Origin: Marinilabilia salmonicolor
Lineage (GTDB): Bacteria; Bacteroidota; Bacteroidia; Bacteroidales; Marinilabiliaceae
Assembly: GCF_003003035.1 (NCBI RefSeq)
Contig: NZ_PVTS01000002.1
Coordinates: forward strand, 353,465-415,608
DNA: 62,144 bases
Reading direction: 5' to 3'
Numbering within the stretch: position 1 is the stretch's first letter; every line of letters starts with the position of its first letter. The position numbers and the translations under genes are program-made. Shown one piece after another: positions 1-8,716 of the stretch. Below the pieces are notes generated by a model. That model searched no databases, was not told where the DNA came from, and worked only from the letters and a program-made list of their open reading frames with translations.

Positions 1-705
1 TTTTTTTACCACAGAGAAGCACGGAGGAGCACAGAGTAACATCGCAAACTTTCCGTGTGACTTTTTGGATAACTGTAGTTTTTTTTCTTTTTCCCCAGAA
101 AAACGGAGGAGTAAACAGCAACAACGCAATCCCTCTGTGTGTCTCTGTGAACCTCTGTGGTTTATTCTTTTTTTACCACAGAGAAGCACGGAGGGGCACA
201 GAGTAACATCGCAAACTTTCCGTGTGACTCTTAGGGGCACTGTGGTTCTTTTTCACCCCAGAGAACCGGAGGAGTAAACAGCAACAACGCAATCCCTCTG
301 TGTGTCTCTGTGAACCTCTGTGGTTATTCCTTTTTTTTACCACAGAGAAGCACGGAGGAGCACAGAGTAATAACGCAAACTTTCCGTGGGACTCTTTGGG
401 TCACTGTGGTTCTTTTTTTCAGCCCAGAGAAACGGAGGAGTACACAGAAATAACGCAATCCCTCGGTGTGTCTCTGTGGAACTCTGTGGTTTATTCTTTT
501 TTTACCACAGAGAAGCACCGAGGGGCACAGAGTAACATCGCAAACTTTTCGTGTGACTTTTTGGATAACTGTAGTTTTTTTTCTTTTTCCCCAGAAAACC
601 GGAGGAGTACACAGCAACAACGCAATCCCTCTGGGTGTCTCTGTGAACCTCTGTGGTTATTCCTTTTTTACCACAGAGACGCACGGAGAAAACACAGAAA
701 AAAAA
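1..705. repeat. Direct-repeat array A, about 165-bp units
   Basis: Tandem units begin with ACCACAGAGAAGCAC at 8, 175, 339, 504 and 670, giving periods of 167, 164, 165 and 166 bp; the last unit breaks off near 700, six bases before the stop codon of the neighbouring GxxExxY gene. The array runs off the left edge of the window, so its true length is unknown. Each unit carries ACCACAGAG at its start and CTCTGTGGT near its end, so neighbouring units can pair across a T-rich loop. Long open frames on both strands here are by-products of a repeat length close to a multiple of three and are not genes. Confidence 0.95.
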
Positions 706-1080
706 TCAATTATTCACTACTCTCTGTATCCCGTTTTTTAATTTGCTAACATTGAAATTCAACAGAAGACCAACCCGGCATTCTGATAATTTCAAATACG
801 TTAATAATTGAGCTAAATGTAAATCTGTCAATCGTTCTACTGTCTTCAACTCAACAATAATCTTGTTTTCAACCAACAAGTCCAGTCTGAACCCAGTCTT
901 TAACCGAACATCTCCATAAACAACCGGTAATATCTTCTCTTTTTCAACTTCAAACCCTTCATTTTTCAATTCGTAGAAAAGGCACTCTTGATAAACCGAC
1001 TCAAAAAGACCCGGCCCCAGTGTTTTATGAACCTTTATGGCAAGCTCAATAATCGAACCTGTAATTAAATTTTCATGCAT
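706..1080 (-). CDS. GxxExxY protein, PD-(D/E)XK nuclease-like
   Basis: This 124-residue protein matches the GxxExxY family (TIGR04256/PDDEXK_3 group). The naming motif is seen as GLFESVY at residues 24-30. A probable PD-(D/E)XK-like core is present: Glu12, Asp67 in RLDLL and Glu77-Leu-Lys79. The fold suggests a small nuclease or nucleic-acid-binding role, but no reaction has been established for the family that I know of. The length is usual for the family and the ATG at 1080 is the only sensible start. The gene sits between two repeat arrays in the same orientation; the upstream flank at 1081-1330 contains only decayed repeat-like sequence, so the gene appears to have been inserted into, or carried with, the repeat family. 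Confidence 0.85.
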   Translation of the reverse strand: MHENLITGSIIELAIKVHKTLGPGLFESVYQECLFYELKNEGFEVEKEKILPVVYGDVRLKTGFRLDLLVENKIIVELKTVERLTDLHLAQLLTYLKLSECRVGLLLNFNVSKLKNGIQRVVNN

Positions 1081-1331
1081 AATGCAGGTAGTTTTAAGGT
1101 TTTAATAACTCATGGGTTTTACAACACAGAATCAGTAATATACAATTTTTTTGTGTTTCATTTTTAATAACAAAAAAAAACCAAAAGCAAAGAAATGATA
1201 AATCCCCTCTTTGTTTCTCGCTGAACACTAACAACTTACCCTTTTTGTCCACAGAATTAAACGAAGGAACACGCAGGAACAAAACTGACCCTCGGTGACT
1301 CTCTGTGGACCTCCGTGGTTTATCTTTTTTT
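1081..1331. other. Gene-free spacer with decayed repeat sequence
   Basis: No credible gene is seen. From about 1250 to 1331 the sequence looks like an eroded half-unit of the neighbouring arrays: CCACAGAATTAAACGAAGG and CTCTGTGGACCTCCGTGG resemble the array arms ACCACAGAG/CACGGAGG and CTCTGTGAACCTCTGTGG. The stretch 1130-1210 is A-rich and unexplained. Confidence 0.6.
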
Positions 1332-2229
1332 ACCACAGAGAAGCACAGAGGGGCACAGAGTAATAACGCAAACTTTCCGTGTGACTCTTTTGGGTCACTG
1401 TGGTTCTTTTTTTTCCCCAGAAAAACGGAGGAGTACACAGCAACAACGCAATCCCTCTGTGTGTCTCTGTGAACCTCTGTGGTTATTCCTTTTTTTTAAC
1501 CACAGAGAAGCACGGAGGAGCACAGAGTAATAACGCAAACTTTCCGTGTGACTCTTTTGGGTCACTGTGGTTCTTTTTCTATCCCAGAAAACCGGAGGAG
1601 TACACAGCAACAACGCAATCCCTCTGTGTGTCTCTGTGAACCTCTGTGGTTATTCCTTTTTTTTACCACAGAGAAGCACGGAGGAGCACAGAGTAACATC
1701 GCAAACTTTCCGTGTGACTTTTTGGATAACTGTAGTTTTTTTTCTTTTTCCCCAGAAAACCGGAGGAGTAAACAGCAACAACGCAATCCCTCTGTGTGTC
1801 TCTGTGAACCTCTGTGGTTATTCCTTTTTTTTACCACAGAGAAGCACGGAGGAGCACAGAGTAATAACGCAAACTTTCCGTGGGACTCTTTGGGTCACTG
1901 TGGTTCTTTTTTTCACCCCAGAGAAACGGAGGGACAGCAACAACGCAATCCCTCTGTGTGTCTCTGTGGAACTCTGTGGTTATTCCTTTTTTTTACCACA
2001 GAGAAGCACCGAGGGGCACAGAGTAATAACGCAAACTTTCCGTGTGGACTCGTTGGGTCAATGTGGTTCTTTTTTTTTCCCAGAAAACCGGAGGAGTACA
2101 CAGCAACAACGCAATCCCTCTGTGTGTCTCTGTGAACCTCTGTGGTCATTCCTTTTTTTACCACAGAGCAGCACGGAGGAGCACAGAGTAACATCGCAAA
2201 CTTTCCGTGGGACTCTTAGGGCCCCTTAG
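1332..2229. repeat. Direct-repeat array B, about 165-bp units
   Basis: Units begin with ACCACAG at 1332, 1499, 1665, 1833, 1995 and 2160, with periods of 167, 166, 168, 162 and 165 bp. The last unit is cut off at about 2229, just before the glyS terminator. Orientation is the same as in array A. Units come in recognisable variants: one with TTTTTGGATAACTGTAG (1665, also 8 and 504), one with GGGTCACTGTGG (339, 1332, 1499, 1833), one with CTTAGGG (175, 2160). The same variants recur in both arrays, which points to duplication or gene conversion across the GxxExxY gene. Confidence 0.95.
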
Positions 2230-2232
2230 GTA

Positions 2233-2263
2233 AAACAAAAAACCCGGCACCTGCCGGGTTTAA
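2233..2263 (-). terminator. Rho-independent terminator of glyS
   Basis: Read on the minus strand, AAACCCGGCA and TGCCGGGTTT form a GC-rich stem with a two-base loop, followed by a T-rich tract (TTTTGTTTTA). It lies about 35 bp after the glyS stop and separates glyS from repeat array B. Confidence 0.85.
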
Positions 2264-2297
2264 ACCTCTCTTTATGAGCCTATATTTTCTAAAAAAT

Positions 2298-3851
2298 TTA
2301 GATCAATGACTTCAGCAGCTCTTTCATACTTATATGACCTGTCATGATTTTGTACAACTCCGAAATCTTCACCCGCTCCTGCTCCATACTATCGCGGTAA
2401 CGGATGGTTACGCTATCATCCTCCATAGTCTGGTAATCCACTGTAATACAGAATGGAGTTCCTATTGCATCCTGACGGCGGTAACGCTTTCCGATAGAAT
2501 CTTTCTCTTCATATCGGCAGTAAAAGTCGAACTTGAACTGATCCATTATTTCCAGCGCTTTTTCAGGCAGTCCGTCCTTACGCACCAATGGCAAAACAGC
2601 CAATTTAACGGGCGCAATTACAGGGGGCAACTTAAGCACCACACGCGATTCGGATTTCCCGTCTTTCCCGGGAACTTCCTCTTCAGTGTAAGCACCTGCC
2701 AGAATACTCAGGAACATACGGTCAACCCCGATAGAGGTCTCAATGACATACGGCACATAACTCTTGTTCAGTTCCGGATCGAAATACTGCATCTTTTTTC
2801 CTGAGAACTCCTGATGCTGAGAAAGGTCAAAATCAGTACGGGAATGAATTCCTTCAACCTCTTTGAAACCAAAAGGCATCTCAAACTCCACATCGGTAGC
2901 CGCATTGGCATAGTGTGCAAGCTTATCATGGTCGTGGAAGCGATATTTTTCATCCCCCATTCCCATCGACTTATGCCACTTCATCCGCATCTCTTTCCAG
3001 TATTCGAACCATTTCATCTCCTCGCCGGGACGCACGAAAAATTGCATCTCCATCTGCTCAAACTCACGCATGCGGAAGATAAACTGACGGGCGACAATTT
3101 CGTTACGAAAGGCTTTACCAATCTGTGCGATACCGAAAGGCAACTTCATCCGACCGGTCTTCTGCACATTCAGAAAATTCACAAAAATCCCCTGAGCAGT
3201 TTCAGGACGCAGATAAATTTTTGAGGCACCCTCTGCTGTAGAGCCCATCTCGGTAGAGAACATCAGGTTAAACTGACGAACATCGGTCCACTCTTTGGAA
3301 CCCGAAAGCGGACAAGCCACTTCATAATCCACAATAATCTGGCGCAACTCTGTCAGGTCATTATCGTTAAGCGCTTTCACAAAACGTCCATGCACCTCAT
3401 CCAGTTTATCCTGATTGGCTTTCACCCGTGGGTTGGTTTCGCGAAACTGAGCCTCGTCAAAATCATCGCCAAACTTTTTCCGGGCTTTTTCAATCTCCTT
3501 ATCGATTTTACCCTCAAATTTGGCCATCAGGTCCTCTATAAGCACGTCGGCACGGTAACGCTTTTTGCTGTCTTTGTTGTCAATCAACGGATCGTTGAAA
3601 GCATCAACATGACCGGAAGCTTTCCAGGTAGTGGGGTGCATAAAGATTGCTGAATCAAGTCCGACAACATTCTCATGCAGCAAAACCATGGAATCCCACC
3701 AATATTTTTTGATGTTATTTTTGAGCTCAACCCCGTTCTGACCGTAGTCGTAAACGGCACCAAGACCGTCGTAAATCTCACTCGACTGAAATACAAACCC
3801 GTACTCCTTACAATGGGCTACCAACTTTTTGAAAACATCTTCCTGGGCCAT
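2298..3851 (-). CDS. glyS: Glycyl-tRNA synthetase (single-chain, dimeric type)
   Basis: Charges tRNA-Gly in the cytoplasm. The 517-residue product is the eukaryote-like alpha2 GlyRS used by Bacteroidota, not the alpha2-beta2 bacterial type. Class II core: motif 2 region RPETAQG at 215-221 and FRNE at 248-251, motif 3 GVDRMF at 375-380; an anticodon-binding domain follows from about 412 to 505. The open frame extends 19 codons upstream, but MAQEDVFKKL is the family-like N-terminus, with ATG at 3851. It stands alone with its own terminator; a candidate -7 box lies about 55 bp upstream. Confidence 0.97.
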   Translation of the reverse strand: MAQEDVFKKLVAHCKEYGFVFQSSEIYDGLGAVYDYGQNGVELKNNIKKYWWDSMVLLHENVVGLDSAIFMHPTTWKASGHVDAFNDPLIDNKDSKKRYRADVLIEDLMAKFEGKIDKEIEKARKKFGDDFDEAQFRETNPRVKANQDKLDEVHGRFVKALNDNDLTELRQIIVDYEVACPLSGSKEWTDVRQFNLMFSTEMGSTAEGASKIYLRPETAQGIFVNFLNVQKTGRMKLPFGIAQIGKAFRNEIVARQFIFRMREFEQMEMQFFVRPGEEMKWFEYWKEMRMKWHKSMGMGDEKYRFHDHDKLAHYANAATDVEFEMPFGFKEVEGIHSRTDFDLSQHQEFSGKKMQYFDPELNKSYVPYVIETSIGVDRMFLSILAGAYTEEEVPGKDGKSESRVVLKLPPVIAPVKLAVLPLVRKDGLPEKALEIMDQFKFDFYCRYEEKDSIGKRYRRQDAIGTPFCITVDYQTMEDDSVTIRYRDSMEQERVKISELYKIMTGHISMKELLKSLI

Positions 3852-3905
3852 ACAATGAAATTTTATATGATTTTTCTTATTTCTGATTCTGCCTTGTAAA
3901 GCGCA

Positions 3906-3913
3906 CAAAAATA
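3906..3913 (-). promoter_or_regulatory. Candidate Bacteroidota -7 box for glyS
   Basis: On the minus strand TATTTTTG fits the Bacteroidota -7 consensus TAnnTTTG, 55 bp before the glyS ATG. A TTTG-type -33 element at the right spacing is not clear, so this is tentative. Confidence 0.35.
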
Positions 3914-4010
3914 AGGGAAAAAATGCTTATTGCGAATTATTTGCAAAAATCTGTTGGCGAAATTGGAGAAAATTGGGGAGGACCACCAATTCAACACCCT
4001 ACAAACATAT

Positions 4011-4047
4011 AAAAAAAAGGCTTTACACACAGCAAGGCACCAAAGCC
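4011..4047 (-). terminator. Rho-independent terminator of the envelope gene cluster
   Basis: On the minus strand GGCTTT and AAAGCC form a short stem around a 17-base loop and are followed at once by eight Ts. It lies 52 bp after the stop of the lipoprotein gene at 4099 and would end transcription of the set running from 8716. Confidence 0.7.
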
Positions 4048-4098
4048 ATCCCGTGCTCTTCTTCTCATTCAACACAAAAAGACCAACCGAAAGATTTT

Positions 4099-4785
4099 TT
4101 ATTCCAATGCGACACCCTCCATATCGTTTCTGATTTTTTCAATCAGGAAAGTATTGAAATCCTTCAGCATCAGGTTGGCATTCCAGAAAGCACACCAGCA
4201 GTAGGCATCCACCTTAAATTCATCCACATACTCCTTGTAAAAACTGCCAAAATCCTTTACCAGTGTACCGTCTTTCCTAAACAACTTCAAATCTGAAACA
4301 TCAATAATAATTTTCCCCGGAGTTTTTATGCCGGAAGTAGCCAACGCTCCCACAAGTCCAAAAGATGCACCCACGGCTGCCCCTGTTGAGTATTCCTGCT
4401 GAGCATAAAAACTATTTAATGTCCCGGTCATATAGTAATCGCTAAATCTACTCTGATCGTATAAAGACATTTCAAACAAACGCGCCTTATTAAAATGATC
4501 AACCAGAATTCGGGTAAACTGATTTACAACCGTATCTTTCTTATAATGCTTTTCAGAATTAATACACATCTGTTTCCCATCCAATCTCATCTGATGTGGG
4601 TTGGAAAACAAAACAGAATTGGCCTCAAAACTATCTCTGTTATCTGTAAAAATCCTTACATCAACAACCACCGGAATGGGCGTTACCGACTTATCGGCAG
4701 CCAAATCATCGGTTTTGTAAGTTATTTTCTGGCTGATGGTGCAACCCCAAAAAGCCAGCGGGATAAAAAACAGTAGTTTTCTCAT
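4099..4785 (-). CDS. Uncharacterised lipoprotein
   Basis: The 228-residue product begins with a lysine/arginine start, a hydrophobic stretch and a lipobox-like FWGC with Cys14, so it is probably a lipid-anchored envelope protein. A glycine/alanine-rich stretch (GAAVGASFGLVGALATSG) near residues 138-156 resembles the short hydrophobic hairpin of small OM-associated lipoproteins. Two cysteines lie in the YCWCAFW stretch. I do not recognise the family. It is the last of six co-directional genes ending at the terminator at 4011. Confidence 0.8.
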   Translation of the reverse strand: MRKLLFFIPLAFWGCTISQKITYKTDDLAADKSVTPIPVVVDVRIFTDNRDSFEANSVLFSNPHQMRLDGKQMCINSEKHYKKDTVVNQFTRILVDHFNKARLFEMSLYDQSRFSDYYMTGTLNSFYAQQEYSTGAAVGASFGLVGALATSGIKTPGKIIIDVSDLKLFRKDGTLVKDFGSFYKEYVDEFKVDAYCWCAFWNANLMLKDFNTFLIEKIRNDMEGVALE

Positions 4786-4832
4786 AGCTTTAATTATTCA
4801 ACCTGGAAAATTATGATCTCCCCAGATTAAGG

Positions 4833-5606
4833 TTAAAATTTAATGCCGAGTTGAAAGGTTACTCCAACATCATTATTGTAAACATCAGAACTTAGCACTT
4901 TTTCATAAATCCCGATTCCCAGGGTGACTCCAGCTTTTGATTCAGGAATAAACACAATGCCCTGCGACGGATTCAGGCCGAAAAACATATTGGAAGAAAC
5001 ATCTCCTGAAAAGTCTGTGAGTTCTTCCTCTCCGTAGATCAACCTTACCCCCAGCTGAAGGTAAAACTTATCTCCCAGACGGTAAAAAGGACTAACTCCA
5101 AACGTCATATAGCTCATTTCAGCCTGGTAGTAGCCCGTCTTATCAAAATAATCGGGTCGGAGATCAAACCCTTCAATTCCAACAACAAGAGGAAGCCCCC
5201 ACCGTGAGCTGCCCGTCAGGTTGTAACCGTAATAGTCCACGCCCCAACCTGTGGCATTTACCCCGATTCGCGGAGAATAAACAACCAGGTTAACCCATTC
5301 ATCAACCTCTTCTACATATCTGGTGGTGTCTACAAGAACCTCATTGACTTTGTCTTCAACAACGATGATAGAATCGAAACTGTCCGCAACACTCCCTTCA
5401 CCCCCTCGCTGATAGCTCCTGACTTCCGTCATCGGAATAAAACTTGAAAGGCGTCTTTCTCCATCATGGAAATCAAAATAAATAACCTGCTCATCCACCT
5501 TGGTAATAACACAATCAATTTGCTCCCCGTCTCTTTTGGTAATCTGGTCCTGCGCATTTAACAGCGCAGAAAAACAGAGGAAAATAAAAATGAAAAATAC
5601 TCTCAT
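4833..5606 (-). CDS. Probable outer-membrane protein, hypothetical
   Basis: 257 residues with a clear signal peptide ending near LLNAQ (about residues 1-18). The mature N-terminus (KRDGEQIDC...YFDFHDGERR) resembles the short beta-rich module that opens many Bacteroidota surface proteins. The C-terminal two thirds alternate aromatic and glycine-rich strands, and the chain ends LGIKF, with the aromatic last residue typical of outer-membrane barrels. No function can be assigned. It lies 12 bp after the DUF2867 gene and is likely co-transcribed with it. Confidence 0.75.
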   Translation of the reverse strand: MRVFFIFIFLCFSALLNAQDQITKRDGEQIDCVITKVDEQVIYFDFHDGERRLSSFIPMTEVRSYQRGGEGSVADSFDSIIVVEDKVNEVLVDTTRYVEEVDEWVNLVVYSPRIGVNATGWGVDYYGYNLTGSSRWGLPLVVGIEGFDLRPDYFDKTGYYQAEMSYMTFGVSPFYRLGDKFYLQLGVRLIYGEEELTDFSGDVSSNMFFGLNPSQGIVFIPESKAGVTLGIGIYEKVLSSDVYNNDVGVTFQLGIKF

Positions 5607-5618
5607 GATTTAGTCTGA

Positions 5619-6170
5619 TTAATCATTTTTTTGATCGTTGCACCAGTTAATTTTCCGAAGCATTCTTTTAAGGGTCGCCTTCACAATTAACTGATGAAAG
5701 AACTGAACCGGCAAGAAATAAAGACGCCCGAACCAATTTTTGAAGACCACAGTGGTGGTTAAGCTCAAAGACGATTTACTGGTATCACTGGTGTGTTTAT
5801 CAATAAATATTGAAATCCGAAAGTCAAGATGCGCATCGTCCTCCCCCATGATTAGTTCATTTTCAGTCTTTTCAAACACTTTAAATAAACCAACCCTTTC
5901 GCCCGGAACAAAATTCAGCGTCTTTTCTTTGTCCTGTTCCTTTATCAGTTGAGCACCTGTTTTTAACCCAAAAACACCTACTATACTATCTCTGACAACC
6001 ATTAGGGAATTAGCCCAGTCGGGACCACTGGAAAGAAACAAATTCCCTATTTCGATAATATCGACATCCTTCACCGGAGAGCATATCACACCCTGAAAAC
6101 TGTCGATATAATCGAAATCCTCATTTTTAAGAATCGACCCGGCAGGAATCGTCATCTTTTTTTCAATCAT
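5619..6170 (-). CDS. DUF2867-family protein
   Basis: A soluble-looking protein of 183 residues without a signal peptide. The opening YIDSFQG, the FGLKTG stretch and the LDFRISIFID/TTTVVFKNWFGRLYF pattern match my recollection of DUF2867 (an SRPBCC-like fold), whose function is unknown. The start ATG at 6170 lies 11 bp after the rhomboid gene, so it is probably translated from the same message. Confidence 0.65.
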   Translation of the reverse strand: MIEKKMTIPAGSILKNEDFDYIDSFQGVICSPVKDVDIIEIGNLFLSSGPDWANSLMVVRDSIVGVFGLKTGAQLIKEQDKEKTLNFVPGERVGLFKVFEKTENELIMGEDDAHLDFRISIFIDKHTSDTSKSSLSLTTTVVFKNWFGRLYFLPVQFFHQLIVKATLKRMLRKINWCNDQKND

Positions 6171-6181
6171 TTTTTGAACCG

Positions 6182-7648
6182 TTACTGTTGTGCTGTCAAT
6201 TCTTCGATCAGCAATTCTATTTCCTGATTGATACCGAAAATTTCGTTTTCATAAATTTCGGTATCTTCTTCTATCGCCTTAGCAATCAACTCGTAGCTCC
6301 TGATTCTCAACCTGCAATACTCCTTCATTTTATCGTTATGTTGAACAATTGAAGCGGGCAATTCCAGATTATCACAGCTCTCCATAAGTTTTAACCCTTT
6401 GTTCCAGAAAAAAGTCCCACCGCCTTTTAATTCGTACAAAATCTGATCGTCGGGCGCATTTTCCGGCAACCTGAAAACAGCCAGGGCACGCTCCTCAATG
6501 GTAACGAATTCATTCATCTTCTGATCGTATTCGGCAATATCGTTGGGCAACGAACGATAAACCGTATAAGAAGAAATCAACAGCGTGAGTGCAAGAATGC
6601 CAATGGTGGAAAACTTGATGGAACGGTTGTCAAAAGCCTTCAGCCCCGGGACATAAGCATATCCGATAACAAAGCCACTCAACAATCCACCAATATGAGC
6701 TGCATTGTCTATCCCACTATCAGGCTTTAATCCGTTGAGCAAGTTGTAGCCCACAAAAACAGCGATACTAACCATCAGTGAGTTTCGCGCTGAACGATCA
6801 AGCAGGTTGGTGCTCAATAAGGCCAGAAAAACCCCATACAATCCAAATATTGCTCCGGAGGCACCTGCACTGATGGTCAATTCGTTCCACCACAAACTGG
6901 CCACGCTTGCTGCAATTCCTGAAATAAAATAAGCCGCCAAAAAGCGAATTTTTCCCAGATAAGGTTCCAGCAACACACCGATGTACAGCAGGGCGTAAAG
7001 ATTCATCAACAGATGGATTACCCCGATGTGCAGAAAGATGGAGGTAAAAAGCCTCCAGGGCTGTCCCTCCAGTGTAAGAGGCCGAAAATTGGCACCCCAA
7101 TTCATCAAATCCTGCCCCTCCGGCATCATAAAGTGAACTCCTGCAAGCACCATCAATCCAAAAATCAGGATATTCAAAATCATTAAAATCGGTGTGATAA
7201 AATACCCGTCACCAGGCTTAAAAACGGAACTAAAACCGGTCAACTTCCCTTTTACTGATAAAGGAGACTGACTCTCATCCGATGAAAAAACTTGTCGTAT
7301 ATTTTCAAATTTTGACAGGACCTCCTCATCTGACAGGATGTTTTTAACCTCGTCAATTTTTACAAGAAGTTTTTTCGCATTCCTCTTGTTTTTGCCCCAA
7401 TCAAAAAGCTGTGCCCCGGTACACTCACTTTTAATTGTTGCAGTGTCTCCAGTAATCTCAATGGTAATTTGCTCGCTCCACGAGGTCATGGAAACTTTGG
7501 TGTAGGCAATAAAGCCTGAATCGCTCAGAAAACTCACGTCCCAGCCAAGTTGCAGTGAAGCTTCCCAAGCCAAAACCAGAAGATGTTCTTTGCTTATATC
7601 ATCCAGTTTGAATTCATGGATGTACTTTGGGGAGAATCCGAAGGCCAT
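6182..7648 (-). CDS. Rhomboid-family intramembrane serine protease with soluble N-terminal domain
   Basis: 488 residues. Residues 1-145 form a soluble domain unlike the protease; six to seven membrane segments follow from about 150 to 365, then a soluble tail with acidic helices. The active site is complete: His212 and Asn216 of HLLMN for the oxyanion hole, Ser264 in GASGAIFG, and His318 in AAHIGG. It should cleave membrane-anchored substrates. The neighbouring genes encode lipoproteins and membrane proteins, making these possible substrates or partners, which is inference only. The start ATG lies 10 bp after the PEGA lipoprotein gene. Confidence 0.92.
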   Translation of the reverse strand: MAFGFSPKYIHEFKLDDISKEHLLVLAWEASLQLGWDVSFLSDSGFIAYTKVSMTSWSEQITIEITGDTATIKSECTGAQLFDWGKNKRNAKKLLVKIDEVKNILSDEEVLSKFENIRQVFSSDESQSPLSVKGKLTGFSSVFKPGDGYFITPILMILNILIFGLMVLAGVHFMMPEGQDLMNWGANFRPLTLEGQPWRLFTSIFLHIGVIHLLMNLYALLYIGVLLEPYLGKIRFLAAYFISGIAASVASLWWNELTISAGASGAIFGLYGVFLALLSTNLLDRSARNSLMVSIAVFVGYNLLNGLKPDSGIDNAAHIGGLLSGFVIGYAYVPGLKAFDNRSIKFSTIGILALTLLISSYTVYRSLPNDIAEYDQKMNEFVTIEERALAVFRLPENAPDDQILYELKGGGTFFWNKGLKLMESCDNLELPASIVQHNDKMKEYCRLRIRSYELIAKAIEEDTEIYENEIFGINQEIELLIEELTAQQ

Positions 7649-7658
7649 AATTTACAAG

Positions 7659-8168
7659 TTAATTCATCCTTACAAGGTTACTTTCCCAGCTGTCAGGAAC
7701 ATCTTTTAATTCCAATACTTTCAAGGAGGCTTCTTCGGTTTCTGGAGATACACCGGAGAGTGTTTCATTCAGAAACTCTGTATCCAGTTTCCACATGGCG
7801 CCACTGGCAGGATCAATTATCAGAAACCCAATCAATCCGCCGAAAAGAACGTTTCCAACGTACCAACCGTCGAGTGAGAAATTTACAGGAACTGTTTTTG
7901 CCTCAAAGCCATCCATTTCAAAAATTACTGAATAACTGGCTTTTGAGAAGAAACCGGCACCGGCCTTCAGTTTAAAATTGGCCGGAGTGTTTCCGGTGAA
8001 AACATCAGCCCCCTTTTTGTCCTTCACCGTAATTTTTGCCCCCGACGGAGTGCTGTTAACCGAAATGGGATAGGTTGTCTTGCTAACAATGGAAGCACAT
8101 CCCGATAAAAAAAGAACAGAGGTGATCAACAATAAAGAAAATCCTTGTTTGTAAAATTTGAAACTCAT
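7659..8168 (-). CDS. PEGA-domain lipoprotein
   Basis: 169 residues with a signal sequence and lipobox LSGC (Cys near 24). Residues about 33-85 (YPISVNSTPSGAKITV... and the DGFEAKTVPV strand) fit the PEGA domain, a small beta domain of envelope proteins. A hydrophobic stretch (NVLFGGLIGFLIIDPASGA) follows, giving the common layout of Bacteroidota PEGA lipoproteins with a membrane-dipping tail. It immediately precedes the rhomboid gene. Confidence 0.8.
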   Translation of the reverse strand: MSFKFYKQGFSLLLITSVLFLSGCASIVSKTTYPISVNSTPSGAKITVKDKKGADVFTGNTPANFKLKAGAGFFSKASYSVIFEMDGFEAKTVPVNFSLDGWYVGNVLFGGLIGFLIIDPASGAMWKLDTEFLNETLSGVSPETEEASLKVLELKDVPDSWESNLVRMN

Positions 8169-8263
8169 ATTAGTTTGGTTAAGGTTCTGAAACTATGGCA
8201 TTCAGAAAAGCCCCGTTTTTATTGGTTTCTGGACTCCAGTTAATATTGTGCCGACCCGTTAAA

Positions 8264-8716
8264 TTATTCTTTTACCAAATATTGATCCGCCGAAACTTCA
8301 ATTTCCGTTAAAAAGTTACCATTCATACCGCAATACCTATATGACATGGTCGTCTTGTTTTCCCTATAAATTTGCATCTCCGGATTGGTCTTCACACTTT
8401 CCAGAATAATTGGTTCCATGGCAGCTCTAAACGCATTCGCATCAATGGAATCTTTCACCCAATTGACCAGGGTGTAATGATACATAAAGTTGTTCTCTGA
8501 TGGCACACTGGCGCTATCCAGACGTGTTTCCTGGTCAAGCATTACCGGACAGTCTTTGTTAAGTTCTTCGGCTGCTTTTACCATTACCTCATCGAAGGAG
8601 GGTGAAGCAAATACATAATGGTTAAGCAGAACTGAAACCGAAACACCAACCGCAATTCCGACAGCGAGTCCCAGTCTCTTCTTTATTCTGTTTTTCTTCT
8701 CTTGAGGGTTTGTCAT
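8264..8716 (-). CDS. Hypothetical single-pass membrane protein
   Basis: 150 residues: a lysine/arginine-rich cytoplasmic start, one membrane segment (about 15-36) and an extracytoplasmic domain. The domain has two cysteines and the pattern KDSIDANAFRAAMEP...KTNPEMQIYRENKTT. I have no family name for it. It is the first gene of the co-directional set that continues to 4099, separated from the PEGA gene by about 95 bp. Confidence 0.65.
   Translation of the reverse strand: MTNPQEKKNRIKKRLGLAVGIAVGVSVSVLLNHYVFASPSFDEVMVKAAEELNKDCPVMLDQETRLDSASVPSENNFMYHYTLVNWVKDSIDANAFRAAMEPIILESVKTNPEMQIYRENKTTMSYRYCGMNGNFLTEIEVSADQYLVKE

Noticed and set aside
300-749. Long open frames (up to 220 codons) on both strands within 1-2230
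   Set aside because: They follow the repeat period (about 165 bp, divisible by three), appear on both strands at once and translate to the same low-complexity motifs; no protein family fits.
1-2229. CRISPR array
   Set aside because: The repeated unit is about 165 bp with no unique spacers between copies, and no cas gene is present.
3852-3908. Upstream extension of glyS to 3908
   Set aside because: The extra 19 residues are not family-like and would overlap the candidate promoter; ATG 3851 gives the normal N-terminus.
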